DNA of 64,000 nucleotides from Haloplanus sp. XH21 (GTDB lineage Archaea > Halobacteriota > Halobacteria > Halobacteriales > Haloferacaceae): the NCBI RefSeq assembly GCF_023276355.1, contig NZ_JALLPL010000001.1, positions 930,001-994,000 of the forward strand, read 5' to 3'. Positions 36,307 to 46,144 of the stretch are shown one piece after another (the stretch's first letter is position 1; every line of letters begins with the position of its first letter). The notes beneath the pieces were generated by a model. That model saw only the letters and a list, made by a program, of their open reading frames with translations. It was not told the origin of the DNA and did no database searches. Position numbers and translations under genes: made by a program.

Positions 36307-37938
36307 TTAGAGTCTAGCATCTCTATCCTCCGCTCCCTCTTCCTGTTCGGGATCGGCTACGCCCTCCGTCTGCCTTCTGTGATTGGCTTTCCACGTCTTC
36401 TGCCACTCCTCGGTCGCAGGCACGCTTTCGGCTTCGTGAGTCGTGTACCGCTCTCTGATACGGGCCGGGAACGGCGTGTTGACGCTGTCGCCGGCGATGA
36501 TCGCCTGTCCCGGAGTAAGGCCTGGTAGCTCGGAAAGCAGGTCTTCGCCCACATCCTCGACACCTTTCTTCACCGCGTCCTGATCCAACGGGTTCTGGAT
36601 CTGCATGATGATCTGCGTCTTGCACTGCGACAGGACATCGTCGTCAATCTTGCTCGGACGCTGACTGATAATCCCGATCCCGATCCCGAACTTGCGGCCC
36701 TCGCTCAGGATCGTACTCAGGACACCGAGTGAACGGGCATCGCCATCCGCTGGAGCAAAGCGGTGGCCTTCCTCAAGAAGACTGAAAACAGGGAAATCCA
36801 ACTCGCTATCATCCCCTTTCTCGTGCTTCACGCGCTCCCGGTTAATACGCCGGAACAACACCGAGAGAAGCATCTGCTGCTCGCGCAGAGCCATCGTATC
36901 CAACTGGAGGACAGTACACTTCCCCGGCTCCAATAATTCCGACAGAGAGAGATGCTTGTTCGGATCGAACAGGTCTCGGTCTAACGCCTTGTCCAGCCGC
37001 CACTCCAACGCGTTCGCAGTACTCTCGTTATCCGCAACGTCGTGGCACCGGCTCTTGATCTGCTCCAGCGTAACGTACTCGAAATCGACATCGGAGTCAT
37101 TCTTCAACGCACTCCAGCCCTCGGAAAGGACGTGTTCCTGTGCATCGGAGGGATCGTCGACTACGGAGAAGAGATCCGACAGCGAAAGCTCAGAGATCCG
37201 GATCTTGATATCGTCAGGAGTCTTGATATCGACCTCCGGTGAGTAATCCCCTTCGCTGAACCTGCCGTCATCCTCCATCTCTTTGAGCGAGCCGTACTCG
37301 CCGTGCGGATCGACGATGAGCATAGCGGCACGGGAATCCGGCTGCATCATCTCCTCAATGAGGACAGAGGCGGTGTAGGACTTCCCGCTGCCCGTCGAGG
37401 CCAAGATCGAGAGATGTGTCGAGGCGAAGTTGTCTATCGGAAGGTGGATATCGGTGCTTCCCGGCGGCCTGTGAAGCAGGTCTCCGATGTACGCCGAACC
37501 ATCCTGTCCCTCGTCTGCCTCAGTCAGGTACTCTTCCAAGTCTTCATCGGTTGCCAGCTCGATCTCAGTACCCGGCTTCGGAACGATCCGCGGATTCGTA
37601 AAGTCGTTCAATCGGTCATCGTAGAACCCGATAACTGTCGCATTCAAACGGTACAGGTCTACGCCTTCGGTAGCGATACCGAGCTTCCCAGCAACGGATT
37701 CGGGAGAGACACCGGGATCGGACATGAACTGATCCGGATACCCGCGTTTCTGCTCTCGTCCGGTGACACGGGCAAAGATCTTCTCCGTCCGCTCCACCAC
37801 CTCGCCATCATCATTCTCGACCTCGACAGACCCAGTATAGTAGATGAACTCGCCGTTCTTGATCTCCGTATCGTCCGGGGTAACGAAGACGAATTCGTTG
37901 GCCTCCTCGCCCGGTTCAGATACGATTCCGTCGACCAT
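36307..37938 (-). CDS. herA: HerA-type DNA translocase
   Basis: This 543-residue protein has a HAS-barrel-like N-terminal domain (about 10-140), Walker A LASTGSGKSYTASV (about 187), LIVDPHGEYGSL, a Walker B-like FPVFSLLEEGHRF and the HerA motif GIGIISQRPSKIDDDVLSQ. HerA forms a hexamer that drives the NurA nuclease and, with Mre11-Rad50, resects DNA ends in archaea. Here it is separated from NurA only by a 205-residue gene, and all are in one minus-strand train. The start directly follows the stop of that gene. Confidence 0.92.
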   Translation of the reverse strand: MVDGIVSEPGEEANEFVFVTPDDTEIKNGEFIYYTGSVEVENDDGEVVERTEKIFARVTGREQKRGYPDQFMSDPGVSPESVAGKLGIATEGVDLYRLNATVIGFYDDRLNDFTNPRIVPKPGTEIELATDEDLEEYLTEADEGQDGSAYIGDLLHRPPGSTDIHLPIDNFASTHLSILASTGSGKSYTASVLIEEMMQPDSRAAMLIVDPHGEYGSLKEMEDDGRFSEGDYSPEVDIKTPDDIKIRISELSLSDLFSVVDDPSDAQEHVLSEGWSALKNDSDVDFEYVTLEQIKSRCHDVADNESTANALEWRLDKALDRDLFDPNKHLSLSELLEPGKCTVLQLDTMALREQQMLLSVLFRRINRERVKHEKGDDSELDFPVFSLLEEGHRFAPADGDARSLGVLSTILSEGRKFGIGIGIISQRPSKIDDDVLSQCKTQIIMQIQNPLDQDAVKKGVEDVGEDLLSELPGLTPGQAIIAGDSVNTPFPARIRERYTTHEAESVPATEEWQKTWKANHRRQTEGVADPEQEEGAEDRDARL

Positions 37939-38556
37939 CTACATCTCCTCCATTTTCGTCTGCCACTCCAGATTTCGTTGAATCACGTCCAACGCATCGG
38001 CTTCACCGGGCCTCTTCTGCTTCAACCGTTCCAGTATCTGCGAGAGGATGTCCTCGGCAAAGCCACCGGCTACATCCACTACCCGCTGATAGTACTCCAA
38101 CTTCACTTCCCCGTCGACCTCGTGGAAAGCCACCATCTCTTCGTCCGAAAGTTTCTGCACCACATCGCCTACCTCCAGTGTCCACCGCGGAATCGAATGA
38201 TCTGCCTCAACAATCTCTCCGTCTTCTACAGTGACGTGGCCCAACAGTGCAATACCAGTCAAAACCTGCTTCTCATCAACGTAGCTCGGCTGGAAAATGT
38301 TCTGCTCCTCAGGCTGGGCGAGACGTGGCCCCGTCCGGCCCTGATCTGGATCCACGATCCACGTATCGTAGATCACACCGATGAAACAGCACTCCCGATC
38401 AACGATCTCCTTCTGGATATAGACGAACTGGCCGAACTCGTAGTCCGTAGGATCCGGCGGAGTCTCCCGCATCCCATCGCTGTAGATTTCGCAGACATAG
38501 TCGATGTGGGAGTTCGAACCCACGACCTTCCCAATCTGTGTATCGTCTTCATTCAT
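37939..38556 (-). CDS. HAS-barrel-like protein between nurA and herA
   Basis: This 205-residue protein is acidic. Its middle (FGQFVYIQKEIVDRECCFIGVIYDTW, then LTGIALLGHV) looks like the beta-barrel of the HerA/ATP synthase (HAS) type, by strand pattern and by the Gly-Phe-Val-Tyr-Ile beginning. The C-terminal 40 residues are helical. It lies 3 bp from nurA and directly abuts herA, so it is probably a subunit or adaptor of the HerA-NurA machine. I know of no named family for it. Confidence 0.5.
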   Translation of the reverse strand: MNEDDTQIGKVVGSNSHIDYVCEIYSDGMRETPPDPTDYEFGQFVYIQKEIVDRECCFIGVIYDTWIVDPDQGRTGPRLAQPEEQNIFQPSYVDEKQVLTGIALLGHVTVEDGEIVEADHSIPRWTLEVGDVVQKLSDEEMVAFHEVDGEVKLEYYQRVVDVAGGFAEDILSQILERLKQKRPGEADALDVIQRNLEWQTKMEEM

Positions 38557-38559
38557 AGA

Positions 38560-39771
38560 TTATCTACGCCTCCTCTTCTTACTGAGAGCCTTGTTATTCC
38601 ACCGCAGCTCAATATCATTCTCCTCCGAGAAACCCTGATACATCCGCAGGAACTCCTCCCGCTCCTCCCGGCTGATAACCGCATCCGCATCAACAGCCTG
38701 GAGAATCTCCGGATACCCGCGGCCGACACCAACTTCTGCACGGATAGCCGCTAAGACATAGTCAACCAAGCCCTCCTCCTGAACCCATCGAGGAAAGTCG
38801 ATTCGGTCGACTTGAGGCCCGGAATCCGTCTTGAGATACGTAAATAGGATATCTTCCGAAAAATCGTATTCTTGGCCATGGTACGTTATCTGAAGCCAAT
38901 TAAGCGAGTTATCCCTACGCGAATTGAATACAACCGTCCTGTCCCCCCAATCCTCTACTAACTCGTCGACCAGTTGGTAGTCCCGGACAGACTGACTGAG
39001 ATCCACCAAATCTAACCGTTCAATCATCTTCGCCAGGTCACTGGCTTTCGAACCCGCAGTATACCCGACTACAGGCACGCCGTGATGCTCACTGGCCGCT
39101 AACAGCCGAGCCAAGGCCTCACTGTATCTATCCTGAACCGGGCTACTGAACATCTGAGCAAACGAGAGAACGAGAGGTCCGTCGTACAGTACTACCGGTG
39201 TGTCTTCGCTATCAGCGTGTTTCTTGATCTGCCGCTCCAGAACCTTCATCTCAAGCTCAAATCGGCTTATCGAGACCTCCTCGTCGTCAACCTGAAGCAG
39301 GCCCGTATTCGGATCCTCGAAAAGCAGATCCTCCGGCGTCAAAACCTCAGTCTCAGCGTCCTCTTCGTAGTCACCATCCGTAGTATGATTATTAGCAATC
39401 CAGACCGCCTGAACCAGTCCAACAGGCTTCTCGAATTCACTGACCGGGTCAATCTGCGACCCATCCGCCGAAATCGTGGGAATACCTTCGATCTGACTTC
39501 GCGCCCAGTCATTCACCGCCTCATGTGACCCCCATTCCCTGCTTTCCTCAAACCGGACGGTGAGACCGTCTTCCTCCTCAAACTCCTCCGTAGGGAGGGC
39601 AGCCGGCAACTCAAACTCCTCCAACCTTTCCTCTATCTCTCCCCGTGAAAGATCGGAGAGTTCACCAGCCGCATCCTGGAACTCCTCAACCACATCTTGG
39701 CCTATCCCGGATTTGAAATCCGACTTCTTGTCCTCTAGTTCTTGCGCGATTTTGTCTCGATAAAGCGGCAT
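38560..39771 (-). CDS. nurA: NurA-type 5'-3' nuclease
   Basis: The 403-residue protein has the NurA motif around the first catalytic Asp (TISADGSQIDP, about residue 100), a second segment VVLYDGPLVLSF (about 200) with the next Asp, and a long helical N-terminus. NurA digests DNA as a dimer docked on the HerA hexamer. Its ATG overlaps the rad50 stop by one base (TAATG), so translation is coupled. Haloarchaeal NurA-like proteins are divergent, but the order of motifs and the HerA/Rad50/Mre11 context make the call firm. Confidence 0.87.
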   Translation of the reverse strand: MPLYRDKIAQELEDKKSDFKSGIGQDVVEEFQDAAGELSDLSRGEIEERLEEFELPAALPTEEFEEEDGLTVRFEESREWGSHEAVNDWARSQIEGIPTISADGSQIDPVSEFEKPVGLVQAVWIANNHTTDGDYEEDAETEVLTPEDLLFEDPNTGLLQVDDEEVSISRFELEMKVLERQIKKHADSEDTPVVLYDGPLVLSFAQMFSSPVQDRYSEALARLLAASEHHGVPVVGYTAGSKASDLAKMIERLDLVDLSQSVRDYQLVDELVEDWGDRTVVFNSRRDNSLNWLQITYHGQEYDFSEDILFTYLKTDSGPQVDRIDFPRWVQEEGLVDYVLAAIRAEVGVGRGYPEILQAVDADAVISREEREEFLRMYQGFSEENDIELRWNNKALSKKRRRR

Positions 39772-42464
39772 TACTGAGCCCTCACCTCGGTTGAACCGTC
39801 GATCTTCTCCAAGGTGATCGCGTGCTCCGTCACGCTCTCGAAGGAGTCGTCGTGACTGATCACGGTCAACTGATCGAACCCTTCCAAGTTCTGAAGTTGA
39901 TCCACCAAGTTACGCCGCTTCTCTTCGTCGAGGTTCGTTGTCGGCTCGTCGAGGAACACCAGGTCGACATCACTCAGGAGTTCCAAGATGGCGAGGCGGA
40001 CCGCCAAGGCAGCACTCATCTGCTCCCCGCCGCTCAGCTTGTCGAACCCTTTCTCATTCCCATTCTCCCGAACAACAATCTCGTAGTCAGGACGCCACTC
40101 CAGTTCTTCCGTAGCAGTTCCTCGGAGCTGGCGGTAGATCTTGTTGGCCTCGGCCGATATCTCCTTCACCAGTATCTCGGTCATCAACGGCCGGGCATCC
40201 TTGATACTCTGCCGGATGAACTCGCCGAACTCCAAGTCAGCCTCCAACTCCTCGAACTCATCCTGCTTCTCCTCCAGCTCTTCTTCTTGCTCTTCCAACT
40301 CCTCGATCTCTTCCTCTAAGTCACTCAGATTCTCCTTCTGAGTTTCGATCTGGCCGCTCAGGTTTCCTGTCTTCCCCTGAAGCTCCTTGATCCGCTCCTT
40401 CACTTCGTCGTACTCTTCTTCGTCGAACTCTTCCTCAAGCTCCTCAAGGTCCTCTTCAAGGCCTTCGACGTCTTCCTCTAACTCATCAATCTCTTCTTCA
40501 AGCTCGTCGACTTTCTCCTGTCGCTCGTCGACCTTCGAGGCTGTCTCCTTCTTCGAAATATACGTTTGATGCGCGTCTTCAAGCTCTTCGAGGCGCTGTT
40601 CTATCTCCCTGATCTCGTCGTCAAGCCCCTCGAACTCCCGCAGTTCCTCCTCTTTCTCCCGGATCCGGTTGTTCAACTCGCCGAGTTCTTCTTCGACCTC
40701 CTCTAGTTTGTTTTCCGCGTTTTCGTTGTTCTCGTAGGTGGCCTCGGCCGTCTGGTACTCACTTTTCGGATCATCGAGCTCTTCCAACTCCTGTTCGACC
40801 TCGTCTTTCTCTTCGATTTCTTCCTCCAGCTCGTCGATCTTGTCTTCTATCTCGCCGATCTCGTCTTCCTGCTTCTCTCGATTCTCTTTCCAGCCTTCCA
40901 GCTTGTCGTTAAGATCATCAAGCCGGTTTACCTGCTTCTTGGCTTCCTCGGCTTCCTCGATATCGTCTTCCAATTCGTTCAGCTCTTCCTCGATCTCGGA
41001 GATTCGATCCTCGGCTTCGGACTTTTCACTGCGTTTCTCCTCAAGTACGGACTCCCGGTGTTCCTGATCCAAGTCTTGGCCGCAGGTCGGACACTCCGCC
41101 TCTTCGGTGTCCTCCAGCGTCTCGATAGCCTCCTCTAAGTCCTCAACCCGAGCCTCTAAACCAGCTTTCTCGTCGTTCAGACCCTGCTCTTCTTCCTCCA
41201 AGTCATCCAGTTGCTCGGCCTTGTCCTCCAGCTCCTCGATTTCCTCAATTTCCTCTACTAACTCTTCGATGTCATCCTCAATATCTTCTAACTCGTCCTC
41301 GGCCTCACTCAGATCATCTCTCAGATCCTCGATTTTCTCTTCCTTGTCCTCCAACTCGTCTAATTTATCCTCCAGTTCCTCTTGTCGGTCGACGTCGTCC
41401 TCCAACTCTTCCATCGTCTCTTTCGCTTCCTTAGCATCGGAGACGTCGTCCTCCAAGTTGCCTACCTTCTCCTCAAGTCGGCCCTGCTCTTTCTCTAACT
41501 CGTTCAGCTTCTCTTGGATACCATCGCGTTCCTCCTCCAGTTCACGGAGATCGTCCAGCTGGTCCGACTTCTTCTCGTACTCATTGTACTCGTCCCTGAC
41601 CTCGTCGATAATATCCTGGGCCTCTTTCGCCTCTTCTAACGCTGTCTCTGCGTCTTCGAGAGCGTCTCCCTTGTTCCCGATAGTATTCTCTTTCTGCTCT
41701 ATCTTGTTCTCCAATTCATCGATTTCCCCCTCCAGTTCTTCGAGTTCCTCTTCACGTTCCTCTAATTCTTCCAGTTCTTCCTCTAACTCCTCAAGCGCGT
41801 CCTGTTTCTCCTCAATCTCTTCTTCTAGTTCTTCCTTCTCCTCTCGTTTCTTGTCGAGATTCCCGACCTGGCCTTTCAGGTTCTCAATCTTCTCCTTCAA
41901 GTCCTGCTTCTCCCGCTTGATCGCCTTGTTCACGTCCAAGAGATCGTCCCAAGCCTCATCGTATACGTCAACCTCCAGAAGCGGATTGAAAACGCCTTCA
42001 CGCTTACTGGGTGTCTTGGCGAAGTCGTCGGTAAACTGGGTCTGCGGAACACCGATACTCGACTTCCACAGCTTCTCCAACTCCGTCTCCTCGGGAATCC
42101 CGAGATGCTCGTGCAGCCAAGACAGGATTTCATCCTTGCCCGAGAGATCTAGCTCCTTGTTATCCCGCTCCCGGATCACCCGGTACTTCGACCGCTTAGC
42201 GTAGCGTTCAACAGTGTACTCCTCGCCGTCCTTGTTCGAGGTGAACGTAACTCGGACACTTCCCGAGTTCTCCCCGTCCCGGACGAAGTCTTCCTGTGTG
42301 ACTCCGAGGAAATCGAATAGGGCGAATCCGACCGCTTCCTGAATCGTGGACTTGCCCGAACCGTTCTTGCCGACAATCGCGTTGACGCCCTCGGTAAGGT
42401 CGATGCTGTTGATCGCGTCGTCGTAGCTCTTGATGTTGGAAAGTTCGACTTCGGTGATCTTCAT
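39771..42464 (-). CDS. rad50: Rad50 SMC-type ATPase with zinc hook
   Basis: This 897-residue protein begins with an ABC ATPase half (Walker A VGKNGSGKST, about residue 33) and ends with the other half (LSGGEQMSAAL signature, Walker B LVFLDEPTTNLD). The roughly 600 residues between form a coiled coil rich in Glu/Leu/Asp. In the middle lies the zinc hook ECPTCGQDL with CxxC. With Mre11 it tethers and processes DNA ends. It overlaps mre11 by 4 bp. Most haloarchaea also have chromosomal Mre11-Rad50, so this is probably an additional, dedicated copy. Confidence 0.93.
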   Translation of the reverse strand: MKITEVELSNIKSYDDAINSIDLTEGVNAIVGKNGSGKSTIQEAVGFALFDFLGVTQEDFVRDGENSGSVRVTFTSNKDGEEYTVERYAKRSKYRVIRERDNKELDLSGKDEILSWLHEHLGIPEETELEKLWKSSIGVPQTQFTDDFAKTPSKREGVFNPLLEVDVYDEAWDDLLDVNKAIKREKQDLKEKIENLKGQVGNLDKKREEKEELEEEIEEKQDALEELEEELEELEEREEELEELEGEIDELENKIEQKENTIGNKGDALEDAETALEEAKEAQDIIDEVRDEYNEYEKKSDQLDDLRELEEERDGIQEKLNELEKEQGRLEEKVGNLEDDVSDAKEAKETMEELEDDVDRQEELEDKLDELEDKEEKIEDLRDDLSEAEDELEDIEDDIEELVEEIEEIEELEDKAEQLDDLEEEEQGLNDEKAGLEARVEDLEEAIETLEDTEEAECPTCGQDLDQEHRESVLEEKRSEKSEAEDRISEIEEELNELEDDIEEAEEAKKQVNRLDDLNDKLEGWKENREKQEDEIGEIEDKIDELEEEIEEKDEVEQELEELDDPKSEYQTAEATYENNENAENKLEEVEEELGELNNRIREKEEELREFEGLDDEIREIEQRLEELEDAHQTYISKKETASKVDERQEKVDELEEEIDELEEDVEGLEEDLEELEEEFDEEEYDEVKERIKELQGKTGNLSGQIETQKENLSDLEEEIEELEEQEEELEEKQDEFEELEADLEFGEFIRQSIKDARPLMTEILVKEISAEANKIYRQLRGTATEELEWRPDYEIVVRENGNEKGFDKLSGGEQMSAALAVRLAILELLSDVDLVFLDEPTTNLDEEKRRNLVDQLQNLEGFDQLTVISHDDSFESVTEHAITLEKIDGSTEVRAQ

Positions 42465-43831
42465 TCGTCACCACCTCCCATATCAGGGAACAGTTCACGC
42501 CGCCGATTCTTCACCGTCTCCGCCACAGACTCCGGAGACTCGTCCTCCAAGACACTTCGCTTAACCACGGACAAGGTCTCCGCAACTTCCTCCTCTCGGT
42601 CACGGAACCGGGAATCTTGGCCCGCCAACTTCTGGAAAACCGCAGCCTCCAACTTGCCTCGATCAATCTGCTCATCCTCTCCACGAATATCGCCGTCAAG
42701 CTCCTGTTCGATATCCGCGATCTCCTTCGACTCGGTCGCATCAGTCAAGTTCACGTACAGCGCATCCGTCTGCTCCTCGACCAAGTCACGAACCCAGTCA
42801 ATATCCAGCTGGGAACGATTGAACTGAAGCAGGCCCTTCAAACGGAGATCGATCACCGGGTCACGGACACTCCCACCGGCCTTGTAGTACTCTTTCTGCT
42901 GCTTCCCTCGAAGCTTCGGAAGCTCCTCCTCCAACTTCTGCTTGAACCCTTCCTTGAACTCCTGGGGCGTATTGTAGTCATCAACGAAGACGTCGTCGCT
43001 AAACCGGTAGAACGGCCGCCGCTTCGACTCATTAAACTCGTACTCGAAACCGTCTGAATCGACGTCGACGATGTAGTAGCCGTGCTCCCATTGAGCCTCT
43101 CGGGTGTCGTGAGCCTCCAACGAACCAGGATTGAACACCCAGTCACCGTGACTGTACCGCTTGTGAAGATGGCCCAGCCCCAGATAATCAACCACCTCCT
43201 CCAACGGCTCCAACTGGTTGAAAGAGATGCCACCAGCCACACCAGGGATATGATCCTCAACGCCGAAGTGGCCCAGAAGAACCGTCATCTCCGGCTCACC
43301 CTCCTCCTCATTCACTCTCTTAATCGCTTCTGCAACTTCTTCCAAGTAGTCGGAGGTTCGCTGACCCAAGTACTGAAGCCCGAAAACACGGACACCATTC
43401 AAATCAACATAACCCGAAGACGTACCAGGCTCCTCAAAATCATGCTTCTCAAAAACCGGTCCCTCATCCTGCAAATTCGCCTCCAGTAGAATCAGACGCT
43501 CCCGACTGTGCAGATACTCCAGCCAGTTCAAATCCTCCTTGTACAGATTTGCATCATGATTCCCCTGGATCCCAACAACAGGAATCCCGGCCTCGTCAAA
43601 CTCTTCCAGACCGTTCTCGGCATCACTCAACGCCCGCGCATTCACATCCTTATTATGAAACAAGTCGCCGCTGAAAACCGCGAAATCCACACCCTCATCG
43701 ATAGCATCGAGAATCGCAGACCGGAAAGTCATGTACATATCATCACGCCGCTTCTTCACACCGTACTGCCGGTGGCCGATATGTGCGTCTGAAAGGTGAA
43801 CGAAACGTGGATCTTGGTTTGATTGAGTCAT
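42461..43831 (-). CDS. mre11: Mre11 nuclease
   Basis: The protein has 456 residues. The calcineurin-like phosphoesterase motifs appear in order: HLSDAHIGHRQYG (residue 12 on), VFSGDLFHN, GNHDANL, LLGHFGVEDH and GHLHKRYSHGD. All metal ligands of Mre11 are present, so it should be an active Mn-dependent endo/exonuclease. A C-terminal Rad50-binding region follows. It starts 24 bp after the Argonaute gene. Confidence 0.94.
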   Translation of the reverse strand: MTQSNQDPRFVHLSDAHIGHRQYGVKKRRDDMYMTFRSAILDAIDEGVDFAVFSGDLFHNKDVNARALSDAENGLEEFDEAGIPVVGIQGNHDANLYKEDLNWLEYLHSRERLILLEANLQDEGPVFEKHDFEEPGTSSGYVDLNGVRVFGLQYLGQRTSDYLEEVAEAIKRVNEEEGEPEMTVLLGHFGVEDHIPGVAGGISFNQLEPLEEVVDYLGLGHLHKRYSHGDWVFNPGSLEAHDTREAQWEHGYYIVDVDSDGFEYEFNESKRRPFYRFSDDVFVDDYNTPQEFKEGFKQKLEEELPKLRGKQQKEYYKAGGSVRDPVIDLRLKGLLQFNRSQLDIDWVRDLVEEQTDALYVNLTDATESKEIADIEQELDGDIRGEDEQIDRGKLEAAVFQKLAGQDSRFRDREEEVAETLSVVKRSVLEDESPESVAETVKNRRRELFPDMGGGDE

Positions 43832-43855
43832 AGTTTGTAATCCTCGTGTAGTTTG

Positions 43856-46144
43856 TTATATCATTGCCATATTTTCCGGGACGTCGATTCCGGCGGACAG
43901 GTTTTCTCCGAGATTTTGCGTCAGTATCTGCGGCAAGGCGTACTTGCCCTGGCTGAAGATTGAGGACCAGTTCAAGTAGCTCAGGTTGTAGTACTCTTTG
44001 AGTAGACTTTCGGCGGCTGGTTCCGGGACGTCATCCCTGTTTAGGGAGACGTGGTCGTTCGCCGTAATTTCCAGAGGCTTCGCGGTACCCCTTTCCGGCT
44101 TGTGTGAAACTAGGAGTCCGCTTTCATCGCCGTAGATCATCGCGTTCCCGCCGGCAACGTTGTCAAACCCGTTTCCGTCACGGGTGACCACGCGCTTGTT
44201 CGGAGACTTGTTGACGCTGACCACATCGATAATCATATCATCCGGCAGAAGCCCGGATTCGTCGAGGATCTCAGAGATAGGCCGTTTCCCTTCGCTCGGG
44301 ACGCCTTCCCTGATCACCTTCTTCATCATCTTCTGCTCCTTCCAACCGATCTTTCCGTCCTTGGCGAACACCAGCCGCTTGAAGTGGAAGTCCTTCTCAC
44401 CGCTGGTCTCTTGTCGGCGGTGGAACGCCGAAACCTTCCGAAGCAATTCATTCAAAATATCGTGGAACACTTTCGGCGTCAATTTCTCGCCGCCGGTCGG
44501 CTGAGCTCCTGTGGCGATGTAACGCCCGTAGGAATCAGTAGTGGCGCTGTAAGCTGTTGCCGCAGACTTCTTGTCCGGCCTCCGGGAGACGTCGTGGTAA
44601 GCATAACACGTACTGCCAGGTTCGACTCCGGGTACGTGTGCATCTGCGGGTTCATCCAAAATCCAGACTGCTGATCCGACTTTCCCAAGCTTGACGTACA
44701 CTTGGGAAGCCGTATTCACCCCGATGAAGTAGCCGTCATCGTTCGCCAGCTTCACCACGTTCTTGTATTGGATGGCCTGCGCTGGAACCGGATTATTTCC
44801 GAATAACCTCTCGAACAGCTTTCCACGCGCTTGGAAGTACACGTCCTGATTGTGGCCAGGCAGGACAACGAAGGCGATCAGGTCAGAATCGATAGCATCC
44901 AGCTGATCGCGTACCTCGGTAATCCGGTTGGCGTAGGTATTGCTGTTCTGGCTTCCAACCTCGATGATCCCATCGTTTCCGACCTCACTGCACCGGGAGA
45001 TACTACCCAGATTCAACTGGTTGTAGATACTGGCCAGTTCGTCGAATCCGTCTCTAATTTCACGGCCGTCCTCCGGAGTGATGACAACGTACTCACCGTT
45101 GACGGGGCCTGCGTAAGGACCGTTCCTCTTCAGCGACTTGTGAATATCATTAACCCCCGTCTTTCGATCACCGCCCAAGCGGACGTCAAAGTCGTAAGAA
45201 CTACCGAAACTGGGGGTGCTGTAACCCAGCTCCTTCGCAGTGGTGAGCTTACTTAGATCAGCCTCAATCCCGGTGAACTGCATCGAGTCGAAGTACTGGT
45301 CGATTGCCGTAGCAGCTTCTGAAACCCTCTGCTTCGGATCCTTCTTCAAATCATCCGGAAGCGAACGTCCACGGCTGAAGCTTCCGAAGACGACAGACGC
45401 CGGATACGGAAGCTCCATATCGTAATCCGGGATGTAGATGTCAAGCATCTCCTCGTCGCCATCCACGAACTCAATGTCGTACTTTTTCTTCCAGTACTTC
45501 GGCGTCGGGAGGCTTTCCCCGTGGTACTCGAAGGATTTGTCACCGGCTTTGAATCCTGCTCGACCTACCAGTTCACCGCTCTTCCACTTCGGAAGAACCT
45601 GCACATCAACACGCTCATCCGGGTTACCTGCCCGCTGAATATCCTCACCGGATAAACTCTCCATTATGCGAGTACACGGATCAATAGAAATTGCTGGCTC
45701 CCCGTCGATGATCTCCGCTTGGATCTCATAGGCCTCCTTGAAATCCGAGGACGGATTGAGGATATCCTCCACTCTGACATACTTGCGTCCAACCTTCTGG
45801 AACCCGTTCTCCGACAAATGAGTCCTCACCCGGTTCTGCCAGGCCTCCCTGACCTCGTACTGGGTCGCCTTCTTACTGGCCAAGAACTCAGGGCTGAAGC
45901 TGTCGTAAGTGGCTCTGACCAGATCTAGTTCCTTACCGTCAGGACTGAGAAGAGTGATGTCCCCTTCACTGTCCTGCGGTGCCAACGACGCGTCGATACC
46001 CATCTTGTTCAAGTTCGAAATAATGGCCTGTATGAATGAAATCCTGTCCCGTTTCTCGTCGACAGGTAAACCGTTCAATTTGACCCGCCGCATCGACGGA
46101 TTCTGCGGCGCATTCCGCATCTGGAAAATATTAGTCAACATCAT
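43856..46144 (-). CDS. ago: Prokaryotic Argonaute (long type)
   Basis: The 762 residues fit N, PAZ-like (about 120-260), MID (about 375-500) and PIWI (about 505-762) parts. MID shows the Tyr/Gln/Lys region YFQARGKLFERLFG and the conserved SQVYVKLGKVGSAVW. PIWI shows the first catalytic Asp in YHDVSRR (D518), a Glu-finger candidate in GGEKLTPKVF (E553), Asp in FAKDGKIGW (D596) and the family's LSYLNW block (721-726). At the place of the fourth catalytic residue (about 738-748) I see no His or Asp, so slicing may be weak or lost. The ATG overlaps the upstream stop, with GGTGA six bases before it. It heads the Mre11-Rad50-NurA-HerA genes. The call rests on motifs and layout, not a database search. 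Confidence 0.82.
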   Translation of the reverse strand: MMLTNIFQMRNAPQNPSMRRVKLNGLPVDEKRDRISFIQAIISNLNKMGIDASLAPQDSEGDITLLSPDGKELDLVRATYDSFSPEFLASKKATQYEVREAWQNRVRTHLSENGFQKVGRKYVRVEDILNPSSDFKEAYEIQAEIIDGEPAISIDPCTRIMESLSGEDIQRAGNPDERVDVQVLPKWKSGELVGRAGFKAGDKSFEYHGESLPTPKYWKKKYDIEFVDGDEEMLDIYIPDYDMELPYPASVVFGSFSRGRSLPDDLKKDPKQRVSEAATAIDQYFDSMQFTGIEADLSKLTTAKELGYSTPSFGSSYDFDVRLGGDRKTGVNDIHKSLKRNGPYAGPVNGEYVVITPEDGREIRDGFDELASIYNQLNLGSISRCSEVGNDGIIEVGSQNSNTYANRITEVRDQLDAIDSDLIAFVVLPGHNQDVYFQARGKLFERLFGNNPVPAQAIQYKNVVKLANDDGYFIGVNTASQVYVKLGKVGSAVWILDEPADAHVPGVEPGSTCYAYHDVSRRPDKKSAATAYSATTDSYGRYIATGAQPTGGEKLTPKVFHDILNELLRKVSAFHRRQETSGEKDFHFKRLVFAKDGKIGWKEQKMMKKVIREGVPSEGKRPISEILDESGLLPDDMIIDVVSVNKSPNKRVVTRDGNGFDNVAGGNAMIYGDESGLLVSHKPERGTAKPLEITANDHVSLNRDDVPEPAAESLLKEYYNLSYLNWSSIFSQGKYALPQILTQNLGENLSAGIDVPENMAMI

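Noticed and set aside
41107-42204. Plus-strand Ser-rich frame opposite rad50
   Set aside because: Low-complexity Ser product of the complementary strand of Glu/Leu coiled-coil codons.
43856-46144. Short (MID-PIWI only) Argonaute with associated effector
   Set aside because: The protein is 762 residues with about 370 residues before the MID region, enough for N and PAZ domains; no TIR, SIR2 or membrane effector partner seen.
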